From IMG/VR virus record IMGVR_UViG_3300049450_000044, positions 1 to 41,314 of that record: a stretch of DNA of 41,314 nucleotides. One strand, written 5' to 3'. Below are positions 20,338 through 29,660 of the stretch, one piece after another. The notes below the pieces were generated by a model, which worked only from the letters and a program-made list of their open reading frames with translations, made no database searches and was not told where the DNA came from. Positions within the stretch are counted from its first letter, which is position 1, and every line of letters begins with the position of its first letter. The stretch comes from a virus. The translations under genes were made by a program, and so were the position numbers.

Positions 20338-20706
20338 ATGGCCAGCCCAACGAAACACGACGCTCCGCACGCCTCGCAGATGAAGCCCACACCCGGCGTT
20401 GGTGGCGCTCCCGCAACCGCTGGAAGCATGCAGCCCATGGCGGGGCACGTCGCGCAGACGCCCGAGACCAAGGGCGCCGAGCCCCATCTGGTCGAGGGCA
20501 TCGACAAGGTGCTGCTGCACCGGCTGTTCCCCGAGGCCGACAGCGCCGCCGATGTGGAGGGCCTGGCACTGGCGCAGGGACAGCAGACCTGGGAGCAGGG
20601 TTCGACGCTCGTGGCAGCGCAGCAGGAGCCGATCTGGATCGAGGGCGACCCGGCTGTAGCAAAGCCACAGCAAGCGCCAACCCAAAAGCCAAAGACTGAG
20701 CCATGA
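20338..20706 (+). CDS. Structural-region protein, 122 aa
   Basis: ATG at 20338 is preceded by AAGGAGACCACC, a strong ribosome site. The first 45 residues are low-complexity. Residues 48-100 (PHLVEGIDKVLLHRLFPEAD, then QEPIWIEGD) are paralogous to the N terminus of the next protein, which suggests tandem duplication. The C terminus is Lys/Pro/Gln-rich. The function is unknown; it overlaps the next gene by four bases. Confidence 0.6.
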   Translation: MASPTKHDAPHASQMKPTPGVGGAPATAGSMQPMAGHVAQTPETKGAEPHLVEGIDKVLLHRLFPEADSAADVEGLALAQGQQTWEQGSTLVAAQQEPIWIEGDPAVAKPQQAPTQKPKTEP

Positions 20707-21170
20707 GCGGCACCATCGAGCCAGTGCTGGTCGAGGGCCTCGATCCGGTGCTGTTGATACGTTTGTATTACGGTGCCGACAGCATCAGCGCTGCCGGCGA
20801 TGCGGCACTCGCGCAGGGCGTGGAGACGGCGGCTGCTGGCGCAACGCTTGAAGGCAGCCAATACGAGCCGATCTACGGCACGGAGGCTGGGGCCGGCGGG
20901 GCGGCCCCTGTCAACGTCACAGTGCCGGCCGTGACGCAGGCAGCCGACACACTGAGCTGCACCATGGGCACCTGGAACGGCGAGCCGACCAGCTATGCTT
21001 ATGCGTGGAGTTTGGACGGCACCTCCATCCCAGGCACGGGCGCTACGCTGCCTGTCGTGGCCGCAGACGCCGGCAAGAGCGCGACGTGCGTCGTGAGCGC
21101 TACGAATGCCAGCGGCACCACGGCAGCGCCGCCGTCAAATGCCCTCGTCGTGGTTGATCCGGGGGCCTGA
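20703..21170 (+). CDS. Ig-like domain decoration protein candidate
   Basis: This 155-residue protein begins with a domain paralogous to its upstream neighbour (EPVLVEGLDPVLLIRLYYGA, ending YEPIYG). Residues 68-150 are a bacterial Ig-like fold: repeated beta strands with LSCTMGTWNGEPTSYAYAW, CVVSATNASG and a closing ALVVVDPG. Phage Ig-like domains often decorate capsids or tails and weakly bind glycans. It overlaps the next start. Confidence 0.65.
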   Translation: MSGTIEPVLVEGLDPVLLIRLYYGADSISAAGDAALAQGVETAAAGATLEGSQYEPIYGTEAGAGGAAPVNVTVPAVTQAADTLSCTMGTWNGEPTSYAYAWSLDGTSIPGTGATLPVVAADAGKSATCVVSATNASGTTAAPPSNALVVVDPGA

Positions 21171-21847
21171 TGGCCTCGCTCGCGCAACTCCAGGCCGACG
21201 TTGCCAGCTACCTCAACCGGCAGGACATCCTGACCAACGGCGTCATGCCAGGCTGGGTGGCAGCGGTCGAGACGGAGCTTGCCGAAACGCTGCGCGCGCG
21301 CTGCCAGGTAGCATCGGCCATCCAGCCGATCGATGCGCCCTACATCGCCCTGCCCGACGACTTCGCGACCATGGAGTCGATCCGCGACAACACGACCGGT
21401 GAGATGCTCCAATTGCTCGACCAATGGAGCGGACATTGGAGCAACCAATATGCGCCGATCGGCTGGCAACCCTATGATGCCATTACCGCGCTGAGCGGCC
21501 CCAGCGTGGCCTACAGGCTGGTGGCGAATTGCATCGAGTTCCTGCCGCACCCACAAGTGCCAAACCCTCCAGACCCGTCCTGGGTGCCGCAGAGCGTGCT
21601 GATGGGATGGTATCGCAAGCCGCGCCCGCTGCTGCTGCCGACCGATACCAATCCGATCCTCGAACAGCTGTATTCCATCTACCTCTACGGGGTCATCAAA
21701 CAGGGCGCGATCTGGGCGCTGGATGACGACCGCGCACAGCAGATGGACGCGCTATTTCAGCAGGCTGTGACACGGGCGGACCTCGCGAAGCAGCAGAGTG
21801 ATTATTCCGGAGCGCCACTGAGATCGGAGATGGCAACATGCTTCTAA
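21170..21847 (+). CDS. Head-tail adaptor protein
   Basis: This 225-residue protein is largely helical, starting LAQLQADVASYLNRQDILTN. It has the PYIALPDDFATMESI segment, WYRKPRPLLLPTDTNPIL, and a C-terminal helix with VTRADLAKQQSDYSGAPLR, all as seen in podovirus adaptor proteins that sit under the portal. The last residues (MATCF) are followed by an inserted endonuclease gene and echo the MATNI start of the gene beyond it, so the C terminus may be slightly altered. Confidence 0.7.
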   Translation: MASLAQLQADVASYLNRQDILTNGVMPGWVAAVETELAETLRARCQVASAIQPIDAPYIALPDDFATMESIRDNTTGEMLQLLDQWSGHWSNQYAPIGWQPYDAITALSGPSVAYRLVANCIEFLPHPQVPNPPDPSWVPQSVLMGWYRKPRPLLLPTDTNPILEQLYSIYLYGVIKQGAIWALDDDRAQQMDALFQQAVTRADLAKQQSDYSGAPLRSEMATCF

Positions 21848-21886
21848 GGTGTTGTCTAGCGTCTTGTAGTCTACTACTATCCATAG

Positions 21887-22360
21887 ATGAGAAAAACACC
21901 ACAGGAACTAAGAGAGTATAACCGGCAATGGTTCAAAACGCCCCGTGGTCGATACCACCATCAAAAAAGCACCTCATTGTCTCGTGGCGTCGAGTTCCTC
22001 CTGTCGTTCGAGGAGTGGTGGGACATCTGGCAAACCAGCGGCAAATGGGAGCTACGAGGGCGTCGTCGGGGCCAATATGTGATGGCGAGATTTGGCGATC
22101 GGGGCCCGTATGAACGCAGCAACATCAGGATTTGTCTTGTTGAAGAGAATATCGGGGAGAGCAACCAGAACTGTGACAATCCTACGGAGCAAAGGTCGGC
22201 TGTCATGAAGGCGTGGTGGGCCAGTGCATCGAAGAAGAAGCGCGCTGCCATCAGTCATGCGCTATCTGTGAACAATGGCTCACATCGTCCAGAGGTGCGC
22301 GCTAAGCAGTCTGCCGCAGCCAAGATAGTTTGGGCCAGACGCAGGGGCGAGATCGCCTGA
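21887..22360 (+). CDS. Putative homing endonuclease with C-terminal NUMOD-like repeat
   Basis: This 157-residue protein has the core FLLSFEEWWDIWQTSGKWEL, then RGRRRGQYVMARFGDRGPY and NIRICLVEENIGESNQN, a pattern I associate with small free-standing phage nucleases. The C terminus has a basic repeat HRPEVRAKQSAAAKIVWARR like NUMOD3 modules. It is inserted between two structural genes and has lower GC than its neighbours. Catalytic residues cannot be assigned by eye. Confidence 0.65.
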   Translation: MRKTPQELREYNRQWFKTPRGRYHHQKSTSLSRGVEFLLSFEEWWDIWQTSGKWELRGRRRGQYVMARFGDRGPYERSNIRICLVEENIGESNQNCDNPTEQRSAVMKAWWASASKKKRAAISHALSVNNGSHRPEVRAKQSAAAKIVWARRRGEIA

Positions 22361-22986
22361 TGGCCACCAACATCACCTATCCCTTCGACTGCTACATGGC
22401 GCTGATGGTGGGCGGCACCGAGGTGACCGGCATCGGCTACGAGCGTCGCCCGGCACACTTCGCGGACATCGGTGATGGTCGCATCGCCGCCAATACCACC
22501 AGCGTGCAGTGGCCTGCGTGCGGCAGCAACTGGGGGCCGATCGACGCCGTGACCCTGTTTGACGCACTCACCGGCGGCCACCTCCTGTGCATCGAGGCAG
22601 CGACCTCCGTCGTGCAGGGCAATATGTACGACCAACTGCGCGTGTCAGCGTCGGGCTATCAGGTCGTTCACTCGCCATCGGTGCCCATGGGCTTCGGCAC
22701 GTTCACCTGGGGCACCGGCCGGTTTGCCACCTCTCGCCACCTGGTGCCGCCAGGCAGCGGCATTGGCTCGCCCTACGACGTGGGCGGCTACGGGGCCGGC
22801 CCCTACGAGACTCTGGAACAGACAGTGCTGCTGCTCCGCACCCTGGGCACCGTGGCGCTGTGCGGCAATCAACCCGGCGCCTGGACGCCGCCACCGCCGT
22901 GCGAGACCGGGGTGTGGGTGCCATCCAACGCCTGCAAGGCCGGCTCCTGGGCACCCGGCCCGTTCGATGTGGTGCCCGTGTCATGA
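22360..22986 (+). CDS. Tail-region structural protein, 208 aa
   Basis: ATG at 22360 overlaps the stop of the inserted nuclease. The product is beta-rich with few charges ([20 protein letters not shown], then [20 protein letters not shown]) and ends with Trp/Pro-rich repeats ([30 protein letters not shown]). It lies upstream of the fibre genes, so it may be a tail or fibre-attachment protein. No family is recognised. Confidence 0.6.
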   Translation: MATNITYPFDCYMALMVGGTEVTGIGYERRPAHFADIGDGRIAANTTSVQWPACGSNWGPIDAVTLFDALTGGHLLCIEAATSVVQGNMYDQLRVSASGYQVVHSPSVPMGFGTFTWGTGRFATSRHLVPPGSGIGSPYDVGGYGAGPYETLEQTVLLLRTLGTVALCGNQPGAWTPPPPCETGVWVPSNACKAGSWAPGPFDVVPVS

Positions 22987-23675
22987 GCGGCACGGATTAC
23001 ACCACCACGCCCAATCTCGGCCTGTTCAAGCCGATCTCAAATCGCGCAATCGGGACGTGGGGCGATCTTTGGAACTCCAATGCCGATGTGCTCGATGCGG
23101 CACTCGCAGGGGCAGGTAGCGGGGTCGGCACAGTCACCAACGTGGCGACCTCGGGCGCAGGCATCACCGGCGGCCCGATCACCACGAGCGGCACACTCAA
23201 CGTGCAGTGGAACGCGGGGAATGTCATCACGCTGACTGGCATGACGCTGACCACCGGCACGCTGTCAGCAACGCCAGCGCTCTCGGCATGCACCGGCGTG
23301 GCGACCTACGCGCAGTTGCCGGCCGAGGTGCAGCAGGTGCCGATCGCATTCCCGTTCCAAGGGAAGCCCAGCACGGCGGCGACCATCAACGTCCCGATGG
23401 CTATGGCGCTGACCGTGCCCAGCGGCCTCGCCGGGACGGTGGTCTATGATGTGACCAAGGCGACGGCGTCGGCGGTGTTCACGCTCAACAAGATCAGCGG
23501 CGGCAGCACGACGGCGCTGGGCACGATCACCATCACCACGGCGTCGAACACCAGCGCGACGCTGGCTGGCGCGGGCGGCAGCCTCGCAGTGGGCGACGTG
23601 ATGCAGATCTTGGCGCCGACACAGGACGCGACGCTGGCCGAAATAGGCATCACCGTCCTCGCGGCGAGGGTGTAG
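22983..23675 (+). CDS. Tail fibre-like protein with shared N-terminal module
   Basis: This 230-residue protein begins [20 protein letters not shown] followed by [14 protein letters not shown], a module repeated in the proteins at 25353 and, in modified form, 26993. It probably anchors fibres to the tail. The rest is Thr/Ser/Ala-rich beta structure ending [15 protein letters not shown], resembling fibre shaft or receptor-facing domains. It overlaps its upstream neighbour by four bases. Confidence 0.65.
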   Translation: MSGTDYTTTPNLGLFKPISNRAIGTWGDLWNSNADVLDAALAGAGSGVGTVTNVATSGAGITGGPITTSGTLNVQWNAGNVITLTGMTLTTGTLSATPALSACTGVATYAQLPAEVQQVPIAFPFQGKPSTAATINVPMAMALTVPSGLAGTVVYDVTKATASAVFTLNKISGGSTTALGTITITTASNTSATLAGAGGSLAVGDVMQILAPTQDATLAEIGITVLAARV

Positions 23676-23680
23676 CTACA

Positions 23681-25144
23681 ATGGCATATATCTTCGGCGA
23701 CGGGTTCGATTGCTACGCCACCACGGCGGACCCGTTCCTCGGATATTGGGACAGTGGGGCGGCCTCTAACGCCACGCTCATCGCGGGACGCTTCGCGGGC
23801 GGTCAAGCCTGGAACTTCAGCACATCCGCTGGTGTTTATTTCGTCAAAAGCAGCGGCCAGAACGATGCGGCGCATCACATCGTCATGGCGTTTCGCCAGA
23901 CCTTCGTCCTAAGCGGCACCACGCTCGGGCTGTATTTCCAACTCTCGGATGCTGCCACCAATCAGGTCTGCATCGTATTCCGTTCAGATGGCGCGATCTT
24001 GTTGACCTCAGCCACGCCTGCCGGAACGGTGTTGGACACCTACACTGGCGCGGTCTCAGCGGCCAACACCTGGTTTTCGTTCGAGTTCGAAATCGTTATC
24101 AACGCCACAACCGGAAGCTGGTCGGTGCGTAAGAACGGCAACACCAGCAACGACAGGTTCCTTGGTTCGCTGAACACGCGACCTGGCACGAATGCTTATG
24201 CCAACAAGCTGACGGTTGGCATCCAGGTGGCCACCAACGCCCAGCAGATCGACGACCTGCTCTGGCGCAGCGACGCATCGAGCGTGCCGTTCGTGGGCGA
24301 TATACGAGCGTATACACGCATGCCAGCGAGCGATGCCAGCACGCAGTTCGCGCGAGCGCCTAGTCCGGTGAGCGTAGCGCAGTCGGGGACATCATCCGGC
24401 ACGACATCGAAGGCCGCTAACCTGGGGATCATGTCGGCATTCACCGCCGCTTACAGCGGCACGATCGCCTCTTGCCAGGTATCAATTAACGCGGGCGCCA
24501 CCGGCAACATGAAGGCGGCGATTTACGACAGCACCCGGACAATCGTACTGGCGACATCCAACGCCGTGGTTAATCCGGCGAGTGGATCGAACGCGATCAC
24601 GTTTGGCACGCCGCTGACCGTGACAAAGGGGACAGTTTACCATCTTGCGGTCGATCAGGACGCGACGATTGTGTACAATACAACTGGCTTCACCCAGTGG
24701 TCATTTACCACGACCTATGCGAGCTTTCCCGCCGCCGGCCCAGCGCTGACCGCCAATCAGACCGGCCCGCTTTTCACCGTCAACATCACGCCCACTATCA
24801 ACGCCGAGTTCGTCAGCGAAACCCTCCAGGACGGCACCACCAGCTACGTCTACGACAGCACCCCAGGCGACGCCGACTTCTACAACATCGGCACCATCGC
24901 CTCGACGCCACTTGCCACGGTGGCGGTGACCACGCGCGGCTTCATGCAGAAGTCGGACGCAGGCACGCGCACCGCTGCGGTGCAGATCAAGAGCGGCGGC
25001 ACCACGGTTGCATCACCAACAGCCACTCTGTCGTCCTCGTTCGGCTGGGTGTGGCGTACTGATCTAACCGATCCGGCAACTGGGGCTGCGTGGACCGCGA
25101 CAGGCGTGAACAATGCCCAGATCGGGCCGAAGACAATAGCATGA
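23681..25144 (+). CDS. Large tail protein with lectin-like jelly-roll domain
   Basis: This 487-residue protein has an N-terminal half (about residues 1-210) resembling concanavalin-like sandwich domains: FGDGFDCYATTADPFLGYWD, WFSFEFEIVINATTGSWSVR and LTVGIQVATNAQQIDDLLWR. The second half is another beta-rich domain. This two-part form is common in virion proteins that bind host glycans. The palindrome TGTAGCTACA lies directly ahead of the ATG. Confidence 0.65.
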   Translation: MAYIFGDGFDCYATTADPFLGYWDSGAASNATLIAGRFAGGQAWNFSTSAGVYFVKSSGQNDAAHHIVMAFRQTFVLSGTTLGLYFQLSDAATNQVCIVFRSDGAILLTSATPAGTVLDTYTGAVSAANTWFSFEFEIVINATTGSWSVRKNGNTSNDRFLGSLNTRPGTNAYANKLTVGIQVATNAQQIDDLLWRSDASSVPFVGDIRAYTRMPASDASTQFARAPSPVSVAQSGTSSGTTSKAANLGIMSAFTAAYSGTIASCQVSINAGATGNMKAAIYDSTRTIVLATSNAVVNPASGSNAITFGTPLTVTKGTVYHLAVDQDATIVYNTTGFTQWSFTTTYASFPAAGPALTANQTGPLFTVNITPTINAEFVSETLQDGTTSYVYDSTPGDADFYNIGTIASTPLATVAVTTRGFMQKSDAGTRTAAVQIKSGGTTVASPTATLSSSFGWVWRTDLTDPATGAAWTATGVNNAQIGPKTIA

Positions 25145-25356
25145 CGGACACCAGACTTACCCAGGCAGCAGCTGAACACTGGCTGACCACCAACCCGCAG
25201 GCTCAGGTCACGCAGGTCGTCGCCGAACACTGGGGAACGGTGCAGTCGGGACCGATCCAGCTCGTCGTGACGCAGATCGGCATCGAACAATGGGCCTCCG
25301 TCGCAGCGCTGACACCGCCCGGCGGCGCGCAGGCAATAGCGATGGTGATGGCATGA
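25141..25356 (+). CDS. Small tail-region protein, 71 aa
   Basis: ATG at 25141 overlaps the previous stop. The protein contains three related units, AAAEHWLTTNP, VVAEHWGTVQSG and IGIEQWASVAAL, each with a hydrophobic pair, Glu, His/Gln and Trp. Such short repeats in phage tails may mediate assembly with fibres. The function is unknown. Confidence 0.6.
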   Translation: MTDTRLTQAAAEHWLTTNPQAQVTQVVAEHWGTVQSGPIQLVVTQIGIEQWASVAALTPPGGAQAIAMVMA

Positions 25357-26663
25357 GCGGCACAGATTATACGCTCACCGCAAACCTCGGCCTGTTCAAG
25401 CCGAATTACGATATGGACGACGGGCAGTGGGGCTTCCATTTGAATGGAAACGCCGACGTGCTCGATAGCGCCATCCACGCCCTGCAGACGACCTCGGCTG
25501 GCGTCACGTCATGGAACGCCCGCACCGGGGCTGTGGTGCTCAACGCAGCCGATGTCACCACCGCGCTCGCCTATACGCCCTATAACGCCACCAACCCGAG
25601 CGGCTATCAGACGGCCGCGCAGGTTACGACGGCGCTAGCCCCATATGCGCCGCTGCTATCGCCCGCGCTGACCGGCAATCCGACTGCACCGACACCAAGC
25701 CCGAATGATAACGACACCAGCATTGCAACCACCGCGTTTGTGCTCGGGCAGGCATCCGGCGCCGTGCCTACGATGGACGGCACCGCAGCGGCCGGCGTCG
25801 CCACCATGTTCAGCCGGGGCGACCATACCCATCCTAGCGATACCTCGCGGCTGGCGGCGACGGGGGGCGCCATTACCGGCAATCTGACTGTGAGCGGAAC
25901 TGTCACCGCAACCGGCAACGGTAGTTTCGCCGGGCAGGTCATGTCCCCGCTAGGTATCACCTATGCGGGCCATTCAAATGCCATATCTTTCAGTTGGGCC
26001 AGCCCAAACATTACTGCTTTTGTTGACAACGCTAGTCAGGGTATTCTTGCTACGCAGGCGTTTGTCAGCGGCGCTTACTTACCACTGACTGGCGGCACGG
26101 TTAGCGGCGGACTGAACGTTAGCGGCACCCTGATGACTACCGGCGCATTTTTCGCTAGCGGCGGCACCAACACCAACGCAGTCAGCGGGTGGGGCGTCAG
26201 ATACTACGGACTGCCTAGCGGGACGACGACTCACGGGTTTCAGTGGAACTCCCCCAATGCGGGCGTCATCAATGGCTATGTGGACGGCGGCAGTGTGATC
26301 CAAGGCTTTCAGCCGGTATCCGACGAACGGCTGAAATCTGACATCGCGCCAACCTCGTTTGACGGGCTGGCCGCTGTGCTGGCGATGCCGCTGTTTGAAT
26401 ATCGCTGGAAGGATCACAGCGAACCGGGCAAGCCCGTGGATGACCCGGCCGCGCTGCTTGAGCCGATCGGTTTCGTGGCGCAGCGGGCCGCCGAGACGTT
26501 TCCTTCGGCCGTCATGATGCCGGCGGAGGAAAAGGAGGATCAGATGATCCTTGCGACGCTCAATCCGCTCGTGCTGCTTGCCGCTGCTTACGACGCGATC
26601 AAGCGGCTGACCGCTCGGGTGGAAGTCCTGGAAGCGGGCAACATTCCCGCAACGGAGGCATAA
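25353..26663 (+). CDS. Tail fibre with C-terminal S74 chaperone domain
   Basis: This 436-residue protein has the N-terminal anchor module (SGTDYTLTANLGLFKP), a collagen-poor beta shaft with TGAVVLNAADV and ALTGNPTAPTPSPNDND repeats, and a C-terminal intramolecular chaperone. The chaperone starts at SDERLKSDIAP, whose Ser and Lys are the autocleavage dyad of peptidase S74, and ends with a coiled coil (AYDAIKRLTARVEVLEAG). The chaperone trimerises the fibre and is then released. It is likely a receptor-binding fibre. Confidence 0.85.
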   Translation: MSGTDYTLTANLGLFKPNYDMDDGQWGFHLNGNADVLDSAIHALQTTSAGVTSWNARTGAVVLNAADVTTALAYTPYNATNPSGYQTAAQVTTALAPYAPLLSPALTGNPTAPTPSPNDNDTSIATTAFVLGQASGAVPTMDGTAAAGVATMFSRGDHTHPSDTSRLAATGGAITGNLTVSGTVTATGNGSFAGQVMSPLGITYAGHSNAISFSWASPNITAFVDNASQGILATQAFVSGAYLPLTGGTVSGGLNVSGTLMTTGAFFASGGTNTNAVSGWGVRYYGLPSGTTTHGFQWNSPNAGVINGYVDGGSVIQGFQPVSDERLKSDIAPTSFDGLAAVLAMPLFEYRWKDHSEPGKPVDDPAALLEPIGFVAQRAAETFPSAVMMPAEEKEDQMILATLNPLVLLAAAYDAIKRLTARVEVLEAGNIPATEA

Positions 26664-26665
26664 CC

Positions 26666-26989
26666 ATGGCGACCAATGCCGGTTCGATGTTCAACGGCAC
26701 GCAGCCCAACCCGCAATGGGTGCTGTGCAGCGGCCAGCCGCTCTACGCGCTCGATGCCAAGCAGCCAGTGCGTGCGAAGGGGGTGCTGTCGGAAGGCAAC
26801 CGCCAGGATTACATCCGCCAGGTTGGCTGGCAGGGCAGACGGCGCGGCCTCGGCCCACTCGGGTGGATCATCCTGATGCCATACGACGCCGGGGGCACCT
26901 GGCGCATCTCCACCGCTGACGATGGCGCAGAGACGGCGCTGACGCCGCCGATCCCGTGGCCCGGCAAGCCACCGGCTGGGATTAAATAG
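26666..26989 (+). CDS. Small tail-region protein, 107 aa
   Basis: ATG at 26666 follows the fibre stop by two bases. The composition is mixed, with Gly/Pro turns and basic segments (NRQDYIRQVGWQGRRRGLGP), an internal GWIILMPYDAGGTW strand pair and a Pro-rich end. It lies between two fibre genes and may be a fibre accessory or assembly protein. No family is recognised. Confidence 0.55.
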   Translation: MATNAGSMFNGTQPNPQWVLCSGQPLYALDAKQPVRAKGVLSEGNRQDYIRQVGWQGRRRGLGPLGWIILMPYDAGGTWRISTADDGAETALTPPIPWPGKPPAGIK

Positions 26990-26992
26990 GCC

Positions 26993-28102
26993 ATGAGCGA
27001 TACCACCACGCCTAATTACTCATTTACCTTGCCCGCAATTGGCGCCTCGCAAGACACCTGGGGCAACAAGCTGAACGCCAACTGGGTGTTAGCCGATAGC
27101 ACGATACACGGCATCACGTCCGGCTATCTACCGCTCGCCGGCGGCGGGACAATCAGCGGCAGCCTGGTACTGTCGCCACCGTCCGGTTATGCGATCCTGA
27201 CGCTGAACAAGCCGGCCGGCGCAAACAGCAGCCAACTCGAAGGCGCCAGGGTGGGGATACCGCGCTGGGAGGTGCTGCTGGGAGACGCGACCTTAGAAAC
27301 CGGTGGCAGTGCCGGCTCTAACTTCTCGGTCAATCGCTATGATGACGTTGGCACCTATCTTGGCTCGCCGCTCAGCATCAACCGCGCCTCGGGCAACGTC
27401 ACCGTCCAGCAGGCAATGTCCATCGGTGCCAGCCTGGCCGTTGGCACCGCCCTGTCGATCGCGGCCGGTGACTTCGTGCTCTATCGCTCGGCCCCTAGCC
27501 GCATTCTGCAATGGCAGAGCGGCTGGAGCATCGCCTTTAGCGAGTCAAATGGCAGCACGGGATGGAACTCGCCCAGCGGCCAACTTATGGGCCTCGATGG
27601 TAGCGGCAATCTTGCCGTCAGCCAGGGTTTCAGTTGTCAGTCCACAGGCGTTCGTTACAACAACATCGGCCCCAACGGTTTTAACTTCCGCTGGAACAGC
27701 ACCAATCTTTACGCGCGGGTCGACAACGCGATTGAGTTCGCCCTGCAGGCGCAGTCGGATGAGCGGCTCAAGGGCGACATCGCGCCATCCACGTTCGACT
27801 GCCTCGCCGCAGTCATGGCAACGCCGCTGTTCGAGTTCCGTTGGAAGTCGTTGGGGCAGACCCCGGACCTGGAAACCGCAACGGTTGCTCACGATGCGCC
27901 GCTGGTGCCGGTCGGGTTCGTGGCGCAGCGCCAGCACGAGGTGTTTCCCGCCAGCGTTATGCCCGGCTCCGAGACCAGCAGCGGGCACGCGCGTGCCACG
28001 ACGATGTGGCAGATGGACCACAACACGCTCTGCGCTGCGCTGTGCGGCGCCATCCAGCAACTGACCGAGCGTGTCGCTGCCCTGGAGCTGCAGCTTGGCT
28101 AG
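26993..28102 (+). CDS. Second tail fibre with S74 chaperone domain
   Basis: This 369-residue protein starts SDTTTPNYSFTLPAIGASQD followed by TWGNKLNANWVLAD, a variant of the anchor module above. It has a beta-helical middle and a C-terminal S74 domain (SDERLKGDIAPSTFD) with both catalytic Ser and Lys present, ending in a coiled coil (QQLTERVAALELQL). Two different S74 fibres suggest a branched fibre or two receptor specificities. Confidence 0.85.
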   Translation: MSDTTTPNYSFTLPAIGASQDTWGNKLNANWVLADSTIHGITSGYLPLAGGGTISGSLVLSPPSGYAILTLNKPAGANSSQLEGARVGIPRWEVLLGDATLETGGSAGSNFSVNRYDDVGTYLGSPLSINRASGNVTVQQAMSIGASLAVGTALSIAAGDFVLYRSAPSRILQWQSGWSIAFSESNGSTGWNSPSGQLMGLDGSGNLAVSQGFSCQSTGVRYNNIGPNGFNFRWNSTNLYARVDNAIEFALQAQSDERLKGDIAPSTFDCLAAVMATPLFEFRWKSLGQTPDLETATVAHDAPLVPVGFVAQRQHEVFPASVMPGSETSSGHARATTMWQMDHNTLCAALCGAIQQLTERVAALELQLG

Positions 28103-29660
28103 GCTCACCCAATCACCGCCCCCCGGCATCGTGAGGCAGTCTACCGCCGAAGCCACAAGCGGTCGGTGGTTCGATAGCAACAACATCAGGTGGCGCGGCG
28201 GCGTCATGGTGCCAGTCGGCGGCAATGTCGTGCTGACGGGCTCCGGCGTTTCCGATACCCCGCGCGATGTCCTCACCTGGCACGACAACAGCTATCAGCG
28301 CTGGGCGGCCTACGGCACCGACACCACGCTGTGGGCCTATTGCTTCGACACCCACACGCAGTACGACATCACGCCCACAGGGGCGCCGCCGATCCTGCCG
28401 CCGGGCTACCGCAGCGGCTACGGCCTCGGGTTCTATGGTGATGGCCTGTATGGCATCAGTAGCCCCACGGGCTCCCCCATCGGCCCCCCCGGCATCCTCA
28501 GCTACATCAGTGACTGGTGGTCGATGGACACATTCGGTGAACTGCTGGTCGTGGTCCCGACGCAGGATGGCCACCTGTATTCCTGGGATCCGAACACACC
28601 CACGGTGCATGCGACGCAGGTGCTGAACGCGCCCACCGGGAACCGCGGCGTTATCGTCACCGATCAGCGTCAGGTGGTGCTCTACGGGGCTGGCGGCGAC
28701 CCCCGTAAGATCGCCTGGAGCGATCAGGAGGATATGACGGTCTGGGCGGCCGATGTCACTAACCTGGCCGGCGAAAAGCAGCTCGTCACCAACGCCCATG
28801 CGCTGACCGCGTGCAAAATCGGCAGCGGTATCCTGCTGTTTACCACCAACGACGTGCATCTGATGACGTACGTGGGGCCGCCATACGCCTACGGCATCAC
28901 CCAGATTGCGGCCGGCTGTGGGCCGATCTCCCCGCGCGCAGTCATTAGCGGAGGCAGCTTCGTGGCGTGGATGAGCCTGCAGAACTTCTGGGCGTATAAT
29001 GGCAACGTGCAGCCGTTGCCGTGCGACGTTAAGAACTACTTCTTTGCTGTGCTGAACCCTGGCAGCATCGGGCGCCTGTTTGGCTCTGCTAATCCGCAGT
29101 TCGCGGAAGTCTGGTGGGACTTCCCGGACGAGAACTCATCGAGCGGTGAGTGCAACCGCTACATCGCGTGGAACTACACGTCAGCGCCCGGCTACTGGCT
29201 ACTGGGCACCCGAGCCCGTACGGCAGGGGACCGCATCGGCACGCTGGATTATCCGATCCTGGGTGGCATCGGCCCAGGCGGCACCGGCGGCGCGCTCTAT
29301 CAGCACGAAACCGGCTGGACCGACAACGGCGCACCGCGCGCCAGTGCCGGCGAGGTCTACGCCGAGAGCGGTTCCATCAACCAGGGCGAGGGGGATATCA
29401 GGTTCGCGGTCAAGCAACTGGTGTTCGACAGCACGACCGATCCTGTGCTGGTGAACAACTTCGGGTTCCGCTTCTTAGCCCGTGAGCAACCCTGGGACAG
29501 CGCTGAGACCGATACAGCGCTGTATACACAACTGCATGGCGGGCTGATGGACACGCGGGTGTCGGGACGCAGCATTCGGATGCGGCTGGAGGCGACGGCA
29601 GATGCCCCGTTCTCGGTCGGGCGCACGCGGATCGATCTGGTCAAGGCGGGGAGGCGGTAG
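28095..29660 (+). CDS. Tail nozzle/hub protein, P22 gp10-like
   Basis: The start is taken as TTG 28095 with GGAG upstream, overlapping the fibre stop by eight bases; the longer frame from 28071 is less likely. The 521-residue protein begins ARLTQSPPPGIVRQSTAEA and then runs as a beta-propeller-like fold with WMSLQNFWAYNGNVQPLPCD and ITQIAAGCGPISPRAVI. I recognise this arrangement from podovirus tail nozzles that extend the adaptor ring and block DNA exit. Confidence 0.72.
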   Translation: MARLTQSPPPGIVRQSTAEATSGRWFDSNNIRWRGGVMVPVGGNVVLTGSGVSDTPRDVLTWHDNSYQRWAAYGTDTTLWAYCFDTHTQYDITPTGAPPILPPGYRSGYGLGFYGDGLYGISSPTGSPIGPPGILSYISDWWSMDTFGELLVVVPTQDGHLYSWDPNTPTVHATQVLNAPTGNRGVIVTDQRQVVLYGAGGDPRKIAWSDQEDMTVWAADVTNLAGEKQLVTNAHALTACKIGSGILLFTTNDVHLMTYVGPPYAYGITQIAAGCGPISPRAVISGGSFVAWMSLQNFWAYNGNVQPLPCDVKNYFFAVLNPGSIGRLFGSANPQFAEVWWDFPDENSSSGECNRYIAWNYTSAPGYWLLGTRARTAGDRIGTLDYPILGGIGPGGTGGALYQHETGWTDNGAPRASAGEVYAESGSINQGEGDIRFAVKQLVFDSTTDPVLVNNFGFRFLAREQPWDSAETDTALYTQLHGGLMDTRVSGRSIRMRLEATADAPFSVGRTRIDLVKAGRR

